Positions 9,502 through 17,298 of a stretch of 64,000 nucleotides of DNA are shown here, one piece after another. The DNA is taken from positions 182,277 through 246,276 of the forward strand of contig JAKITO010000002.1 in the NCBI GenBank assembly GCA_021648025.1, written 5' to 3'. The stretch comes from Paracoccaceae bacterium (lineage in GTDB: Bacteria; Pseudomonadota; Alphaproteobacteria; Rhodobacterales; Rhodobacteraceae). The stretch's first letter is position 1. Each line of letters begins with the position of its first letter. The notes beneath the pieces are model-generated. The model worked only from the letters and a program-made list of their open reading frames with translations. It searched no databases and was not told the origin of the DNA. The position numbers and the translations under genes are program-made.

Positions 9502-10188
9502 CTATTCGCGTGCCCGACGCAGGGTTACAGTGTCGCGCCCTTGGGTTTCGGGTTGATAGGTTTTGCATTTTGCACTGCCATCCTGATCAAGCGTACAGGT
9601 AATGTCGCGTCGATAAATATAGCTGTCATTGTCGCATTGCAGGTTGCCCGGTTCACGCATGGTCAATTTGCCGTTGCCCGGTAATTTCCCCGACAGGTTG
9701 CCTTTGCAGACGATCCCATCAGTCGAGCGCATGATTTCACTGCCCTGACCATTCGCGTCAAAACAAATGCGCCAGTATTTGAACCTGGTGATCTTGTTGG
9801 TTCGCACATGGCGAACCGAATAGTTGGACGACAATTCCCAACAGCCCTCCATCACCGAGATGTCGGCCTCATCAAACGCCTCGGGGTCCAGACCGCTAGG
9901 GGTCTCTGGTTCCGGCGGTGGTGGAGGCGGTGGCGGTGGCGGCTCTGCTTCGCAGATCACATCACCAAGCTGGCGCTGCAATCGGGCGATCCGAAGGCTA
10001 AGCGCATGGTTGTCACGGTCGGTTTGACGCAAGTCCGAGCGTGTCTGGATCGCTTCTTGCGTCTCGCAAACAGTTATCAACCGGTCGGTAAAAGGCAGGT
10101 GCACAGCACAGGATCGCAACAACAGCCAGGCGGACAGGCCAATCAAACCAATCAACACCAAAGCAAGAGTAATTACAAAAAACCGCAT
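9502..10188 (-). CDS. Single-pass membrane protein with coiled coil, poly-Pro spacer and SrfA C-terminal-like domain
   Basis: This is the first gene of the Srf-like cluster (228 residues from ATG 10188). It has an N-terminal membrane anchor (FVITLALVLIGLIGLSAWLL), a short coiled coil (LRIARLQRQLGDV), a run of ten prolines and a C-terminal domain. That domain begins near VMEGCWEL and contains spaced cysteines (DGIVCKG, LQCDN, ITCTLD, AKCK) that could form disulfides in the periplasm. From memory this pattern resembles the C-terminal region of enterobacterial SrfA; I could not align it. ATG 10188 has AGGA four bases upstream; an in-frame GTG at 10215 would add nine residues but has a poorly placed ribosome site. 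Function unknown. Confidence 0.7.
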   Translation of the reverse strand: MRFFVITLALVLIGLIGLSAWLLLRSCAVHLPFTDRLITVCETQEAIQTRSDLRQTDRDNHALSLRIARLQRQLGDVICEAEPPPPPPPPPPEPETPSGLDPEAFDEADISVMEGCWELSSNYSVRHVRTNKITRFKYWRICFDANGQGSEIMRSTDGIVCKGNLSGKLPGNGKLTMREPGNLQCDNDSYIYRRDITCTLDQDGSAKCKTYQPETQGRDTVTLRRARE

Positions 10189-10215
10189 AAAATCCTGTGT
10201 CGCACCCTGCCGCAC

Positions 10216-10439
10216 CCTTCAAGCGAGAGCAAAATGTCCCTTTTTCAAACAGGTTGACACTAAGCTGTGAGTGGCACAGGCCGCAAGAGCCGAGTTTCTG
10301 ACCCGGAAGTGTACACGACTATCTGTAAGGGCAAAATTTGGTGAGGCGTCCGATACCAACGTGTAAAAACAATGGCTTGTTACCATCATCGGCGGGGCAA
10401 TCATTGGGCGATCTGGTGTAAATCATCGCGCCGCCGCCC
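10216..10439. other. Intergenic region, probable promoter region of the Srf-like cluster
   Basis: This 224-base gap separates the diguanylate cyclase gene (ends 10440) from the first Srf-cluster gene, both on the minus strand. It is the only sizeable gap upstream of the cluster, so its promoter most likely lies here. I could not place a convincing -35/-10 pair or a terminator hairpin for the upstream operon. Read-through from the H-NOX operon is possible. Confidence 0.35.
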
Positions 10440-11543
10440 TCAGGTTCCGGTGGCGCGCGCACCGGTTTGCGCGGGGTCCGGCACGGATGCCTCGGGTCCC
10501 TCTGCTGGGGTGGAAGGCCCTGCTGTGGTGGTGTTGTCCTGACTTTCGGCACGCATTTCGGGATAGTAGAACTTGTGACAGGCCCGCCCGGCGCGCTTGG
10601 CGGCGTAAAGTGCCAAATCAGCTTCATGCAGCAAATCTGCGGCCTTGGGTTCGCCTTCGGTACTCCAGATAACTGTTCCGGCACTGGCGGAAATGCGGCA
10701 GGTCTGGTTGCCAAAGGGGATAGGTTCCTGGAGCCGTTCAATCAACCGGTCGGCAACGCGCTGAAGGTTCTTGCGATCGGTCAATTCACCAAAGATCAGT
10801 ACAAATTCGTCACCACCGACGCGCGCGACAATGTCGTCGCTGCGGGTTTCTTCGACCATTATCCTTGCGGCCTGCTGCAACACATGATCCCCTGCGGCAT
10901 GGCCCAGTGTATCATTGACCGCCTTGAAATAATCCAGATCAAGATTCATCAGCGCAAACCCCTTGCCGCCGGTGACCATCCGAGCCAGCACATGGTCAAG
11001 TGCCCGGCGGTTTTTCAACCCGGTAAGCGTGTCGGTGAAAGCCTGTTCTTCGGCGGCAATCATCAACCCCTGCAATCGCAGATTCAAGGTGCGTGATGCC
11101 TGCATTGCGGCCGACTTGGCCTCGACCAGATACAACAGTTCAATCGTCAAGTCAGTGGCGGAAAAATCGGCTGAATTCAATGCATAGTCGCGCACGGCCT
11201 CCAACACTGAAATACCAAACGACAGATTGACAATCGCACCTTTTCCACCCGGCAAAGACACAAGCGAGCCTTTCAGCCCGGTTTGCGGGTCATCCCGGAA
11301 CCGTAAATGCAGCTTGGCGCCCGAGGCTTTCATCAAACCGGCAAAACTGCTGACCGCCTTGGGGCGATTCAGTTCAAACAGCTCCAAAAAGCGTTGGCCT
11401 CTCATTGGCTGATCAGCCCGCAGTTTCTGCAAGGTCGGCCCGACCCGGCAAATATGCCCGGTTTTGTCCAGCAGCACATACATCGGACACAATTGATCCA
11501 GAACATCGGCCAGCTCACCACAATCGATCACACCTTCAGTCAT
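10440..11543 (-). CDS. Diguanylate cyclase (GGDEF) with H-NOX-associated N-terminal sensor region
   Basis: This 367-residue protein should make the second messenger c-di-GMP from two GTP. The catalytic GGDEF motif is intact (RVGGDEFVLIFG, GGDEF at 243-247). An RxxD inhibitory site (RSDD, 234-237) lies exactly five residues before it, so product inhibition is expected. Residues 1-120 look like the HNOBA/PAS-like region found in partners of H-NOX sensors. A helical linker (about 125-168) connects it to the GGDEF domain, and a Pro/Thr-rich tail of about 35 residues ends the protein. No membrane segment is seen. Its start overlaps the H-NOX gene stop by 4 bases, so the two are translationally coupled and probably form a complex. 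The upstream H-NOX lacks its heme ligands, so the input signal is uncertain. Confidence 0.88.
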   Translation of the reverse strand: MTEGVIDCGELADVLDQLCPMYVLLDKTGHICRVGPTLQKLRADQPMRGQRFLELFELNRPKAVSSFAGLMKASGAKLHLRFRDDPQTGLKGSLVSLPGGKGAIVNLSFGISVLEAVRDYALNSADFSATDLTIELLYLVEAKSAAMQASRTLNLRLQGLMIAAEEQAFTDTLTGLKNRRALDHVLARMVTGGKGFALMNLDLDYFKAVNDTLGHAAGDHVLQQAARIMVEETRSDDIVARVGGDEFVLIFGELTDRKNLQRVADRLIERLQEPIPFGNQTCRISASAGTVIWSTEGEPKAADLLHEADLALYAAKRAGRACHKFYYPEMRAESQDNTTTAGPSTPAEGPEASVPDPAQTGARATGT

Positions 11544-12127
11544 CCGCTTCGCGCCCCCAATTCAAAACTGCGGCCTTCGGAAAAGGCGGTTTCGATCAGG
11601 GTGATCGAAATGACTTCGTCCTTTTTGCGTTTGCCATCATATTCCAGAAACACCAGCGCGCCGTAATCATCCGCCATGGTCCGCAGCACCCCCATCATCA
11701 CCCAGCCAAACCCCGGCAACCCCGGCCCGCAGGTCAGGCTGAACTGGCCAGCGATCTGTTCGCGCAATTCAAGCCGGGGAATATCCAGATCATCCACCGC
11801 CAGTCGCGCACGATCCGGCAGATCGTCAAGCGAATGCAGGAATTCAACGTAATTCACCCCGCCAAACCGCAGCAACCGGCGCAATGCCTCGACCGATGGG
11901 TCGGACACCAGATAAGTGCCCAGATCTTCAAGCACATCGGCCTGGGGACGCGCCAGATCGGCGCATAAGGCATCCAGAACCTTCTGGGTCAGTTCTTCTT
12001 CATAGATCAGCATCGATTCAAACTCGGTAAAGCCAAGTTTTGCGGCCTCGGTCACCCGGCGCCAAAGATCGTCGCCATATGTGTGGCAGACAAACGTCTG
12101 GATTGCTCTGTTGATCAGACCGTGCAT
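11540..12127 (-). CDS. H-NOX-like protein lacking the heme-ligand His and YxSxR motif
   Basis: This 195-residue protein has the length and N-terminus of an H-NOX (heme NO/O2-binding) domain (MHGLINRAIQTFVCHTYGDD). Canonical H-NOX proteins bind heme through a proximal histidine and contact its propionates through YxSxR. I aligned it by eye with the Thermoanaerobacter H-NOX, using the shared PRL motif as an anchor. The proximal His position is Pro104 (LDDLPDR), and the YxSxR positions are Cys133, Pro135 and Leu137 (LTCGPGL). The only nearby His is His98, six residues earlier. The helix after it (MMGVLRTMADDYGAL) is well conserved. The gene is coupled by a 4-base overlap to a GGDEF enzyme. It may sense something other than heme-bound NO, or act as a structural partner (inference). 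Confidence 0.85.
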   Translation of the reverse strand: MHGLINRAIQTFVCHTYGDDLWRRVTEAAKLGFTEFESMLIYEEELTQKVLDALCADLARPQADVLEDLGTYLVSDPSVEALRRLLRFGGVNYVEFLHSLDDLPDRARLAVDDLDIPRLELREQIAGQFSLTCGPGLPGFGWVMMGVLRTMADDYGALVFLEYDGKRKKDEVISITLIETAFSEGRSFELGARSG

Positions 12128-12711
12128 TGGTTGTACCTTTGTTGCCTTGTTGGTCCACCATCAACCTTTGGGTATTAACAAAGCCCCTACAGATAAAATT
12201 CTAACAATTTTCCGGCAGGCGTTGACACAAGTTCGGTCAGTTTGGGGGGGGGCGCGTGGTCTGGTCGTCGCCCGGTGCGCCACCGTTTTGCAATCTCGGC
12301 AACCGCGGCCCAAGACCACCACAGCGGTTTGGCAATGGCCGAACATGTGTACGACGCGCAGGCAAAGGACATGGGTGGCACGCTGGTGCGATCCGCGCCA
12401 CCAACGACCGGCGCCGGACCAGGGTACGACTTCAGAGCGACAGAGCGAGGCGAATTAACAGGTTGGCTATCCGATTTGTGTCAAGTGACGATTCTGACAT
12501 GGTGTAAACTCTACCGCAAAATTCTCTGCGATCCTTTGCCCCCGACGCCCAAAACCAGCAGGCCAATTCAGTCGTGAAAATATGTGGAAGTATTGGGTAG
12601 AAATTTGTTGGTATCCGGCTCGATTGTTAATATGAGTGGGGCATCCGGTTATCTACATTTAAGGTGCATCCGAACCAAACCGGCACCATGCGCCTAATCA
12701 GGGAGAAGAAA
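12128..12711. other. 584-base divergent intergenic region
   Basis: This gap lies between the divergently transcribed H-NOX operon (minus) and the first peptide-type ABC transporter operon (plus), so it must hold both promoters. I see no open frame with coding character, no RNA gene and no strong hairpin. There is a run of nine G at 12244-12252 and a TTGACA at 12222-12227 with no -10 element at the right distance. A GGGAG ribosome site at 12701-12705 serves the binding-protein gene. Confidence 0.4.
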
Positions 12712-14292
12712 ATGAACATCAAACTAATGCTAATGACCACAGCGATCGTAGCTGGGACCACAGGGATGGCACAGGCTGAAACATTGCGCTGGGCGCGCGC
12801 GGGCGATGCGCTGACGCTTGATCCGCACGCTCAGAACGAAGGCCCGACATCGGCGTTGGCGCATCAGATCATGGAGCCACTGCTGATCCGTGACATGACC
12901 GGCCAGATCGTTCCGGCCCTGGCAACCGAATGGGCCCCCAGCCCGGATGATCCGAACGTTTGGAAGTTCAAACTGCGCGAGGGTGTCACATTTCATGACG
13001 GCGCCGAGTTTGACAGCGAAGACGTGGTATTTTCCTTCAACCGGGCGATGACACCGGACAGCGACTACAAGGAATTGCTGGCCTCGGTCAAAGAAGTCCG
13101 CGCCGATGGTAAATATGGCTTTGAGATCGTCACCGATGGTCCCAACCCGATCATGCCGTCAAACCTGACCAACCTGTTCATCATGGACAAGGGCTGGGCC
13201 GAGGCCAACAATGCCGTCAAGGTTCAGGACTATGAAGGCGGCGAGGACACCCATGCGGCACGCAATGCCAATGGCACCGGACCTTATGTTCTGGTCAGCC
13301 GCGAGCCGGATGCCAAGACCGTTCTGAAAATGAACGAAAATTACTGGGGCATGGGCGAGTTCCCGATGCAGGTGAGCGAGATCATCTATACCCCGATCCA
13401 GAACAAGGCGACCCGGGTTGCTGCACTTTTGTCGGGCCAGGTGGATTTCATTCAGGATGTGCCGGTACAGGATCTGGCACGGGTGGCCGGGGCCGATGGC
13501 TTGCAGGTAATTACCGCACCGCAGAACCGGGTGATCTTTTTCGGCATGAACCAGGGTGATGACGATCTGAAATCCGACGATGTGGATGGGGCCAATCCCT
13601 TTGCCGACGTGCGGGTGCGCCAGGCTGTCAACATGGCAATCAACCGGGACGCGATCAGAACCGTGGTGATGCGCGACCAGTCGATCCCGGCAGGTGTGGT
13701 AATGCCGCCGTTTGTGCATGGCTGGACGGCCGAACTTGACGCGGTGCCTGCGAATGACATCGACAAGGCCAAGAGCCTGATGGCAGAGGCCGGGTATGGC
13801 GACGGGTTCTCGATCCGTCTTGACTGCCCGAACGATCGCTACATCAACGATGAGGCAATCTGTCAGGCGACGGTTGGCATGCTGGCGCAGATTGGCGTCA
13901 ACGTACAGCTTGACGCCAAGCCAAAGGCCCAGCATTTCCCGCTGATCAACACGCTGGAAACCGATTTCTACATGCTGGGTTGGGGTGTGCCGACCTATGA
14001 TTCCGAATATATCTTCAACTTTCTGGTGCACAGCAAGGGCGAGAAATACGGATCCTGGAATGGCACCCGTTTCAGCAATGAAGAACTGGACGCTTCGATC
14101 CAGGCGCTTGCCTCGGAGACCGATCTGGAAAAGCGTGACAATATGATTGCTGAAATCTGGAAGGTGGTGCAGGAGGAAGTCCTTTATATTCCGATCCATC
14201 ACCAGGTTCTGAACTGGGGCATGTCCGATAAGGTCGGCACCGTCGTCGATCCGGGTGACGCGGCAAAGTTCAAATATTTCACCATGAAGTAA
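12712..14292 (+). CDS. ABC transporter substrate-binding protein, family 5 (peptide/nickel type)
   Basis: This 526-residue periplasmic solute-binding protein is of the extracellular family 5 (DppA/OppA-like). The N-terminal signal peptide ends at MAQA, before ETLRWARAGDALTLDPH. Typical family features follow: LATEWAPSPDDPNVWKFKLR, FHDGAEFDSEDVVFSF and VRQAVNMAINRDAI. I chose ATG 12712 because it begins the signal peptide and has GGGAG six bases upstream; the open frame could start 48 bases earlier without such a site. It is the first gene of a complete five-gene importer (binding protein, two permeases, two ATPases). A hairpin after its stop may raise its level relative to the membrane parts. 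The substrate cannot be told from sequence; di- or oligopeptides are the default guess. Confidence 0.92.
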   Translation: MNIKLMLMTTAIVAGTTGMAQAETLRWARAGDALTLDPHAQNEGPTSALAHQIMEPLLIRDMTGQIVPALATEWAPSPDDPNVWKFKLREGVTFHDGAEFDSEDVVFSFNRAMTPDSDYKELLASVKEVRADGKYGFEIVTDGPNPIMPSNLTNLFIMDKGWAEANNAVKVQDYEGGEDTHAARNANGTGPYVLVSREPDAKTVLKMNENYWGMGEFPMQVSEIIYTPIQNKATRVAALLSGQVDFIQDVPVQDLARVAGADGLQVITAPQNRVIFFGMNQGDDDLKSDDVDGANPFADVRVRQAVNMAINRDAIRTVVMRDQSIPAGVVMPPFVHGWTAELDAVPANDIDKAKSLMAEAGYGDGFSIRLDCPNDRYINDEAICQATVGMLAQIGVNVQLDAKPKAQHFPLINTLETDFYMLGWGVPTYDSEYIFNFLVHSKGEKYGSWNGTRFSNEELDASIQALASETDLEKRDNMIAEIWKVVQEEVLYIPIHHQVLNWGMSDKVGTVVDPGDAAKFKYFTMK

Positions 14293-14297
14293 TGGGC

Positions 14298-14332
14298 TTG
14301 GGGGCGCGGGTTTCTCGGACCTGCGCCCCCAA
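14298..14332 (+). promoter_or_regulatory. Intercistronic hairpin after the binding-protein gene
   Basis: A 10-bp stem (TTGGGGGCGC pairing with GCGCCCCCAA) starts a few bases after the binding-protein stop and before the first permease. No U-tract follows on the plus strand, so it is more likely an mRNA-stabilising or attenuating element than a full terminator. Such elements are common between binding-protein and permease genes. Confidence 0.55.
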
Positions 14333-14423
14333 AAACAACTGTCAAACTGGTCGCTGGCACAATGACCTGCCAGCGACACCTAACCGCTGTTAACTTTCAT
14401 CATGGCCAGGTATTGACCAAAAC

Positions 14424-15407
14424 ATGCTCGCTTTTACCATCAAAAGAACCTTTCAGTCGTTTATCGTCCTGCTCGTTGTCGGGCTGGTGGCGTTTTCGAT
14501 GTTCCGCTTTGTCGGCGATCCGGTTGACAACATGCTGGGCCAGGAACGCACCGGCGCCGACATCGAACGCCTGCGCGGGGTACTGGGGCTGGATCAGCCC
14601 TTTCCGGTGCAATATTTCAAATTCCTGAAAGGGGCTGTTCAGGGCAATTTCGGCGTCAGTTATCGCCAGGGCCGCCCGGTGTCGGAAATCATCTCCGAGC
14701 GGCTGCCCGCGACCCTTGAACTGGCCGCGGTTTCGGCCATCCTGGCGGTTGGCATCGGCTTTGCGCTTGGGGTGTTTGTGGCCATCAGGCGTGACGGCTG
14801 GGTCGCCCATACGATCATGACCGTTTCACTTGTCGGGGTCTCGTTACCCACCTTTCTGATCGGCATATTGCTGATCTACCTGTTTTCGGTCGAATTGAAC
14901 TGGCTGCCCAGTTTCGGGCGCGGCGAGGTGGTCATGGTGGGCGAATGGCGCACCGGGTTCCTGACCAAATCGGGGCTACAGGCGCTGATCCTGCCGTCCA
15001 TCACGCTGGGATTGTATCAGATGACGCTGATCATGCGGCTGGTGCGTTCGGAAATGCTCGAAGTGCTGCGCCAGGACTATATCCGCTTTGCCAGGGCGCG
15101 GGGGCTGCGTGACCGCAGCGTCTATTTCCGCCATGCGCTGAAAAACACATTGATCCCGGTTATTACGGTTACGGGGCTGCAACTTGGATCAATAATTGCC
15201 TTTGCGATCATCACCGAAACGGTGTTTCAGTGGCCCGGTGTCGGGTTGTTGTTCATCAACTCGATCCAGTTTGTCGATATCCCGGTGATGGCGGCCTATC
15301 TGATGCTGGTCTCGGTGATGTTCGTGGCGATCAACCTGATCGTCGATCTGCTGTATTTTGCCATTGACCCACGCCTGCATGTGGGTCGCTCCGGGGGGAC
15401 TGGTTGA
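14424..15407 (+). CDS. ABC transporter permease, DppB/OppB type
   Basis: This 327-residue inner-membrane permease has the BPD_transp_1 layout. An N-terminal membrane helix carries FRFVGDP, then comes the periplasmic loop with LGLDQPFPVQYF. Several helices follow, with the cytoplasmic EAA-like loop YIRFARARGLRDRSVYFRHA that docks on the ATPase. The C-terminal VFQWPGVGLLFINSI is typical of DppB. It begins 131 bases after the binding-protein gene, and its stop overlaps the next permease start (TGATG). It forms a heterodimeric channel with the next gene product. Confidence 0.92.
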   Translation: MLAFTIKRTFQSFIVLLVVGLVAFSMFRFVGDPVDNMLGQERTGADIERLRGVLGLDQPFPVQYFKFLKGAVQGNFGVSYRQGRPVSEIISERLPATLELAAVSAILAVGIGFALGVFVAIRRDGWVAHTIMTVSLVGVSLPTFLIGILLIYLFSVELNWLPSFGRGEVVMVGEWRTGFLTKSGLQALILPSITLGLYQMTLIMRLVRSEMLEVLRQDYIRFARARGLRDRSVYFRHALKNTLIPVITVTGLQLGSIIAFAIITETVFQWPGVGLLFINSIQFVDIPVMAAYLMLVSVMFVAINLIVDLLYFAIDPRLHVGRSGGTG

Positions 15408-16324
15408 TGAGACAGGCAATAGCGCGGGCCTGGGCCTCGGATTTCATGTGGTCGTTTCGCCATTCACCGGTGGCAATTGTGTCGTTCATCGTCGCCATGG
15501 TGCTGATCATGGCGGCCATTCTGGCGCCGTTCATCGCGCCGCACACGCCGTTTGATCCGGGATCTTTGAACCTGATGAACGGGTTTTCCAGTCCGATGCA
15601 GCCCAATCAGTTCACCGGAGAGGTGTTCTGGCTGGGCACTGACGATCAGGGCCGCGATGTGTTTTCAACCATCCTTTATGGCATGCGGATCTCGCTGTTT
15701 GTCGGTTTTGCCGCCGTGACTTTTGCAATGATCCTCGGGGTGACGCTGGGGCTGATTGCCGGCTATGCCGGGGGCTGGGTCGGTACGCTGATCATGCGGG
15801 TCGCCGATGTACAGCTGACATTCCCGGGGATACTGGTGGCAATGCTGATCTTCGGCATCGCCAAGGGCTTTACCCCGATCCATCTGCGCGACCAGATGGC
15901 CATCTGGGTGCTGATCTTTGCCATCGGCCTGTCGGAATGGGTTCAGTTCGCGCGGGTGGTGCGCGGTGCGACCCTGGTGGAAAAAGGCAAGGAATACGTG
16001 CAGGCGGCGCGTCTGTGCGGGCGCAGCGGCACGGCGATCATGGTGCGCCATATCCTGCCAAACGTGTTGGGACCGGTGCTGGTGATTGCCACCATCAGCC
16101 TGGCCTTGTCGATCATCGCCGAGGCGACATTGTCGTTTCTCGGGGTCGGAGCCCCGCCGACCAAGCCATCGCTGGGCACCCTGATCCGCATCGGACAGGG
16201 CTATTTGTTTTCCGGCGAATGGTGGATCCTGCTGTTTCCGGCCGCCACATTGCTGACGCTGGCACTGGCCGTCAACCTGCTGGGTGACTGGCTGCGCGAT
16301 GTGCTGAATCCGAGGTTGCGGTAA
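15407..16324 (+). CDS. ABC transporter permease, DppC/OppC type
   Basis: This 305-residue second permease has an N-terminal helix (VAIVSFIVAMVLIMAAILAP) and a periplasmic part with FWLGTDDQGRDVFSTILYG, the usual DppC signature. The EAA loop is EYVQAARLCGRSGTAIMVRHIL, and ATLSFLGVGAPP follows near the C-terminus. ATG 15407 shares one base with the upstream stop and has a G-rich ribosome site; the TTG just before it is the less likely start. It pairs with the upstream DppB-type protein. Confidence 0.92.
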   Translation: MRQAIARAWASDFMWSFRHSPVAIVSFIVAMVLIMAAILAPFIAPHTPFDPGSLNLMNGFSSPMQPNQFTGEVFWLGTDDQGRDVFSTILYGMRISLFVGFAAVTFAMILGVTLGLIAGYAGGWVGTLIMRVADVQLTFPGILVAMLIFGIAKGFTPIHLRDQMAIWVLIFAIGLSEWVQFARVVRGATLVEKGKEYVQAARLCGRSGTAIMVRHILPNVLGPVLVIATISLALSIIAEATLSFLGVGAPPTKPSLGTLIRIGQGYLFSGEWWILLFPAATLLTLALAVNLLGDWLRDVLNPRLR

Positions 16325-17298
16325 TGGTCGAGCCAGTTCTGAGCGTGCGTAACCTGCAAGTTGAAATCCCCTTGCGAAAGTCGCTTTTGCGCCCGGTGGA
16401 CAACGTGTCGTTTGACATTGCCCCGGGTGAAATCCTTGGCGTGGTTGGCGAAAGCGGGGCCGGTAAATCCATGACCGGCAACGCCATCATCGGCCTGCTG
16501 GACCGGCCCGCGCATATCTGTGGCGGCGAGGTCTGGCTGCGTGGCCAGCGGATCGACAACCTGCCCCCCGAGGCCATGCGCCGGATACGCGGCAAAGGCA
16601 TCGGCATGGTGTTTCAGGATCCTCTGACCTCGCTCAATCCGTTGCTGCCGATCGGCGCGCAACTGCGTGAAACCATTTCGGAACATCTGCCGGTTTCCAA
16701 CGACGAGGCAGCAGCCCGCGCCATTGCCGCCCTCGAAGAGGTCGGCATTCCCGGCGCCGCGCGCCGGGTCGATGCCTATCCGCACGAGTTTTCCGGCGGT
16801 ATGCGCCAGCGGGTCGTCATTGCCCTGGCCCTATGCGCCGAGCCGGGCCTGGTGATCGCCGATGAACCGACAACCGCGCTGGATGTGTCGGTGCAGGCGC
16901 AGATCATCGTGCTTCTGAAACGTCTGTGCCGCGAACGCGGCACCGCGATCATGCTGGTCACACACGACATGGGCGTGATCGCCGAAACCGCCGACCGGGT
17001 GGCGGTCATGTATGCCGGGCGGCTGGTCGAACTGGGACCAGTGCGCGAGGTGCTGAGCGCGCCGTGCCATCCCTATACCATCGGCCTGATGGCTTCGACG
17101 CCGCTGGCCAGCCAGAACCGCAAACGTCTGAACCAGATCCCCGGCGCCATGCCCAGGCTGGACGCCTTGCCACCGGGCTGTGCCTTTCAGCCCAGATGCA
17201 CCAGTGCCCGCGAGGTCTGCGGCCAAGGCGTTGGCCCGGACCTGACGGCGGGCGATGGCCGCGCCGCATGCTGGTTCACACAGGCGGTAAGCGCATGA
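16324..17298 (+). CDS. ABC transporter ATP-binding protein, DppD/OppD type
   Basis: This 324-residue ATPase has Walker A GESGAGKS, the Q-loop VFQDPLTSLNP, the signature FSGGMRQRV, Walker B LVIADEPTTALD and the switch LVTHDMG. The C-terminal oligopeptide/dipeptide extension contains PPGCAFQPRCTSA, with cysteines that in some homologues bind an iron-sulfur cluster. Its start shares one base with the upstream permease stop. It forms a heterodimer with the next ATPase and drives the importer from the cytoplasmic side. Confidence 0.93.
   Translation: MVEPVLSVRNLQVEIPLRKSLLRPVDNVSFDIAPGEILGVVGESGAGKSMTGNAIIGLLDRPAHICGGEVWLRGQRIDNLPPEAMRRIRGKGIGMVFQDPLTSLNPLLPIGAQLRETISEHLPVSNDEAAARAIAALEEVGIPGAARRVDAYPHEFSGGMRQRVVIALALCAEPGLVIADEPTTALDVSVQAQIIVLLKRLCRERGTAIMLVTHDMGVIAETADRVAVMYAGRLVELGPVREVLSAPCHPYTIGLMASTPLASQNRKRLNQIPGAMPRLDALPPGCAFQPRCTSAREVCGQGVGPDLTAGDGRAACWFTQAVSA

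Noticed and set aside
12244..12252. Run of nine G as a phase-variation tract
   Set aside because: It lies in a non-coding gap far from both starts and not between promoter elements that I can identify.
13159..14379. Minus-strand open frame opposite the first binding protein (406 codons)
   Set aside because: Antisense to a gene with signal peptide and family motifs; its composition is typical of a shadow frame.
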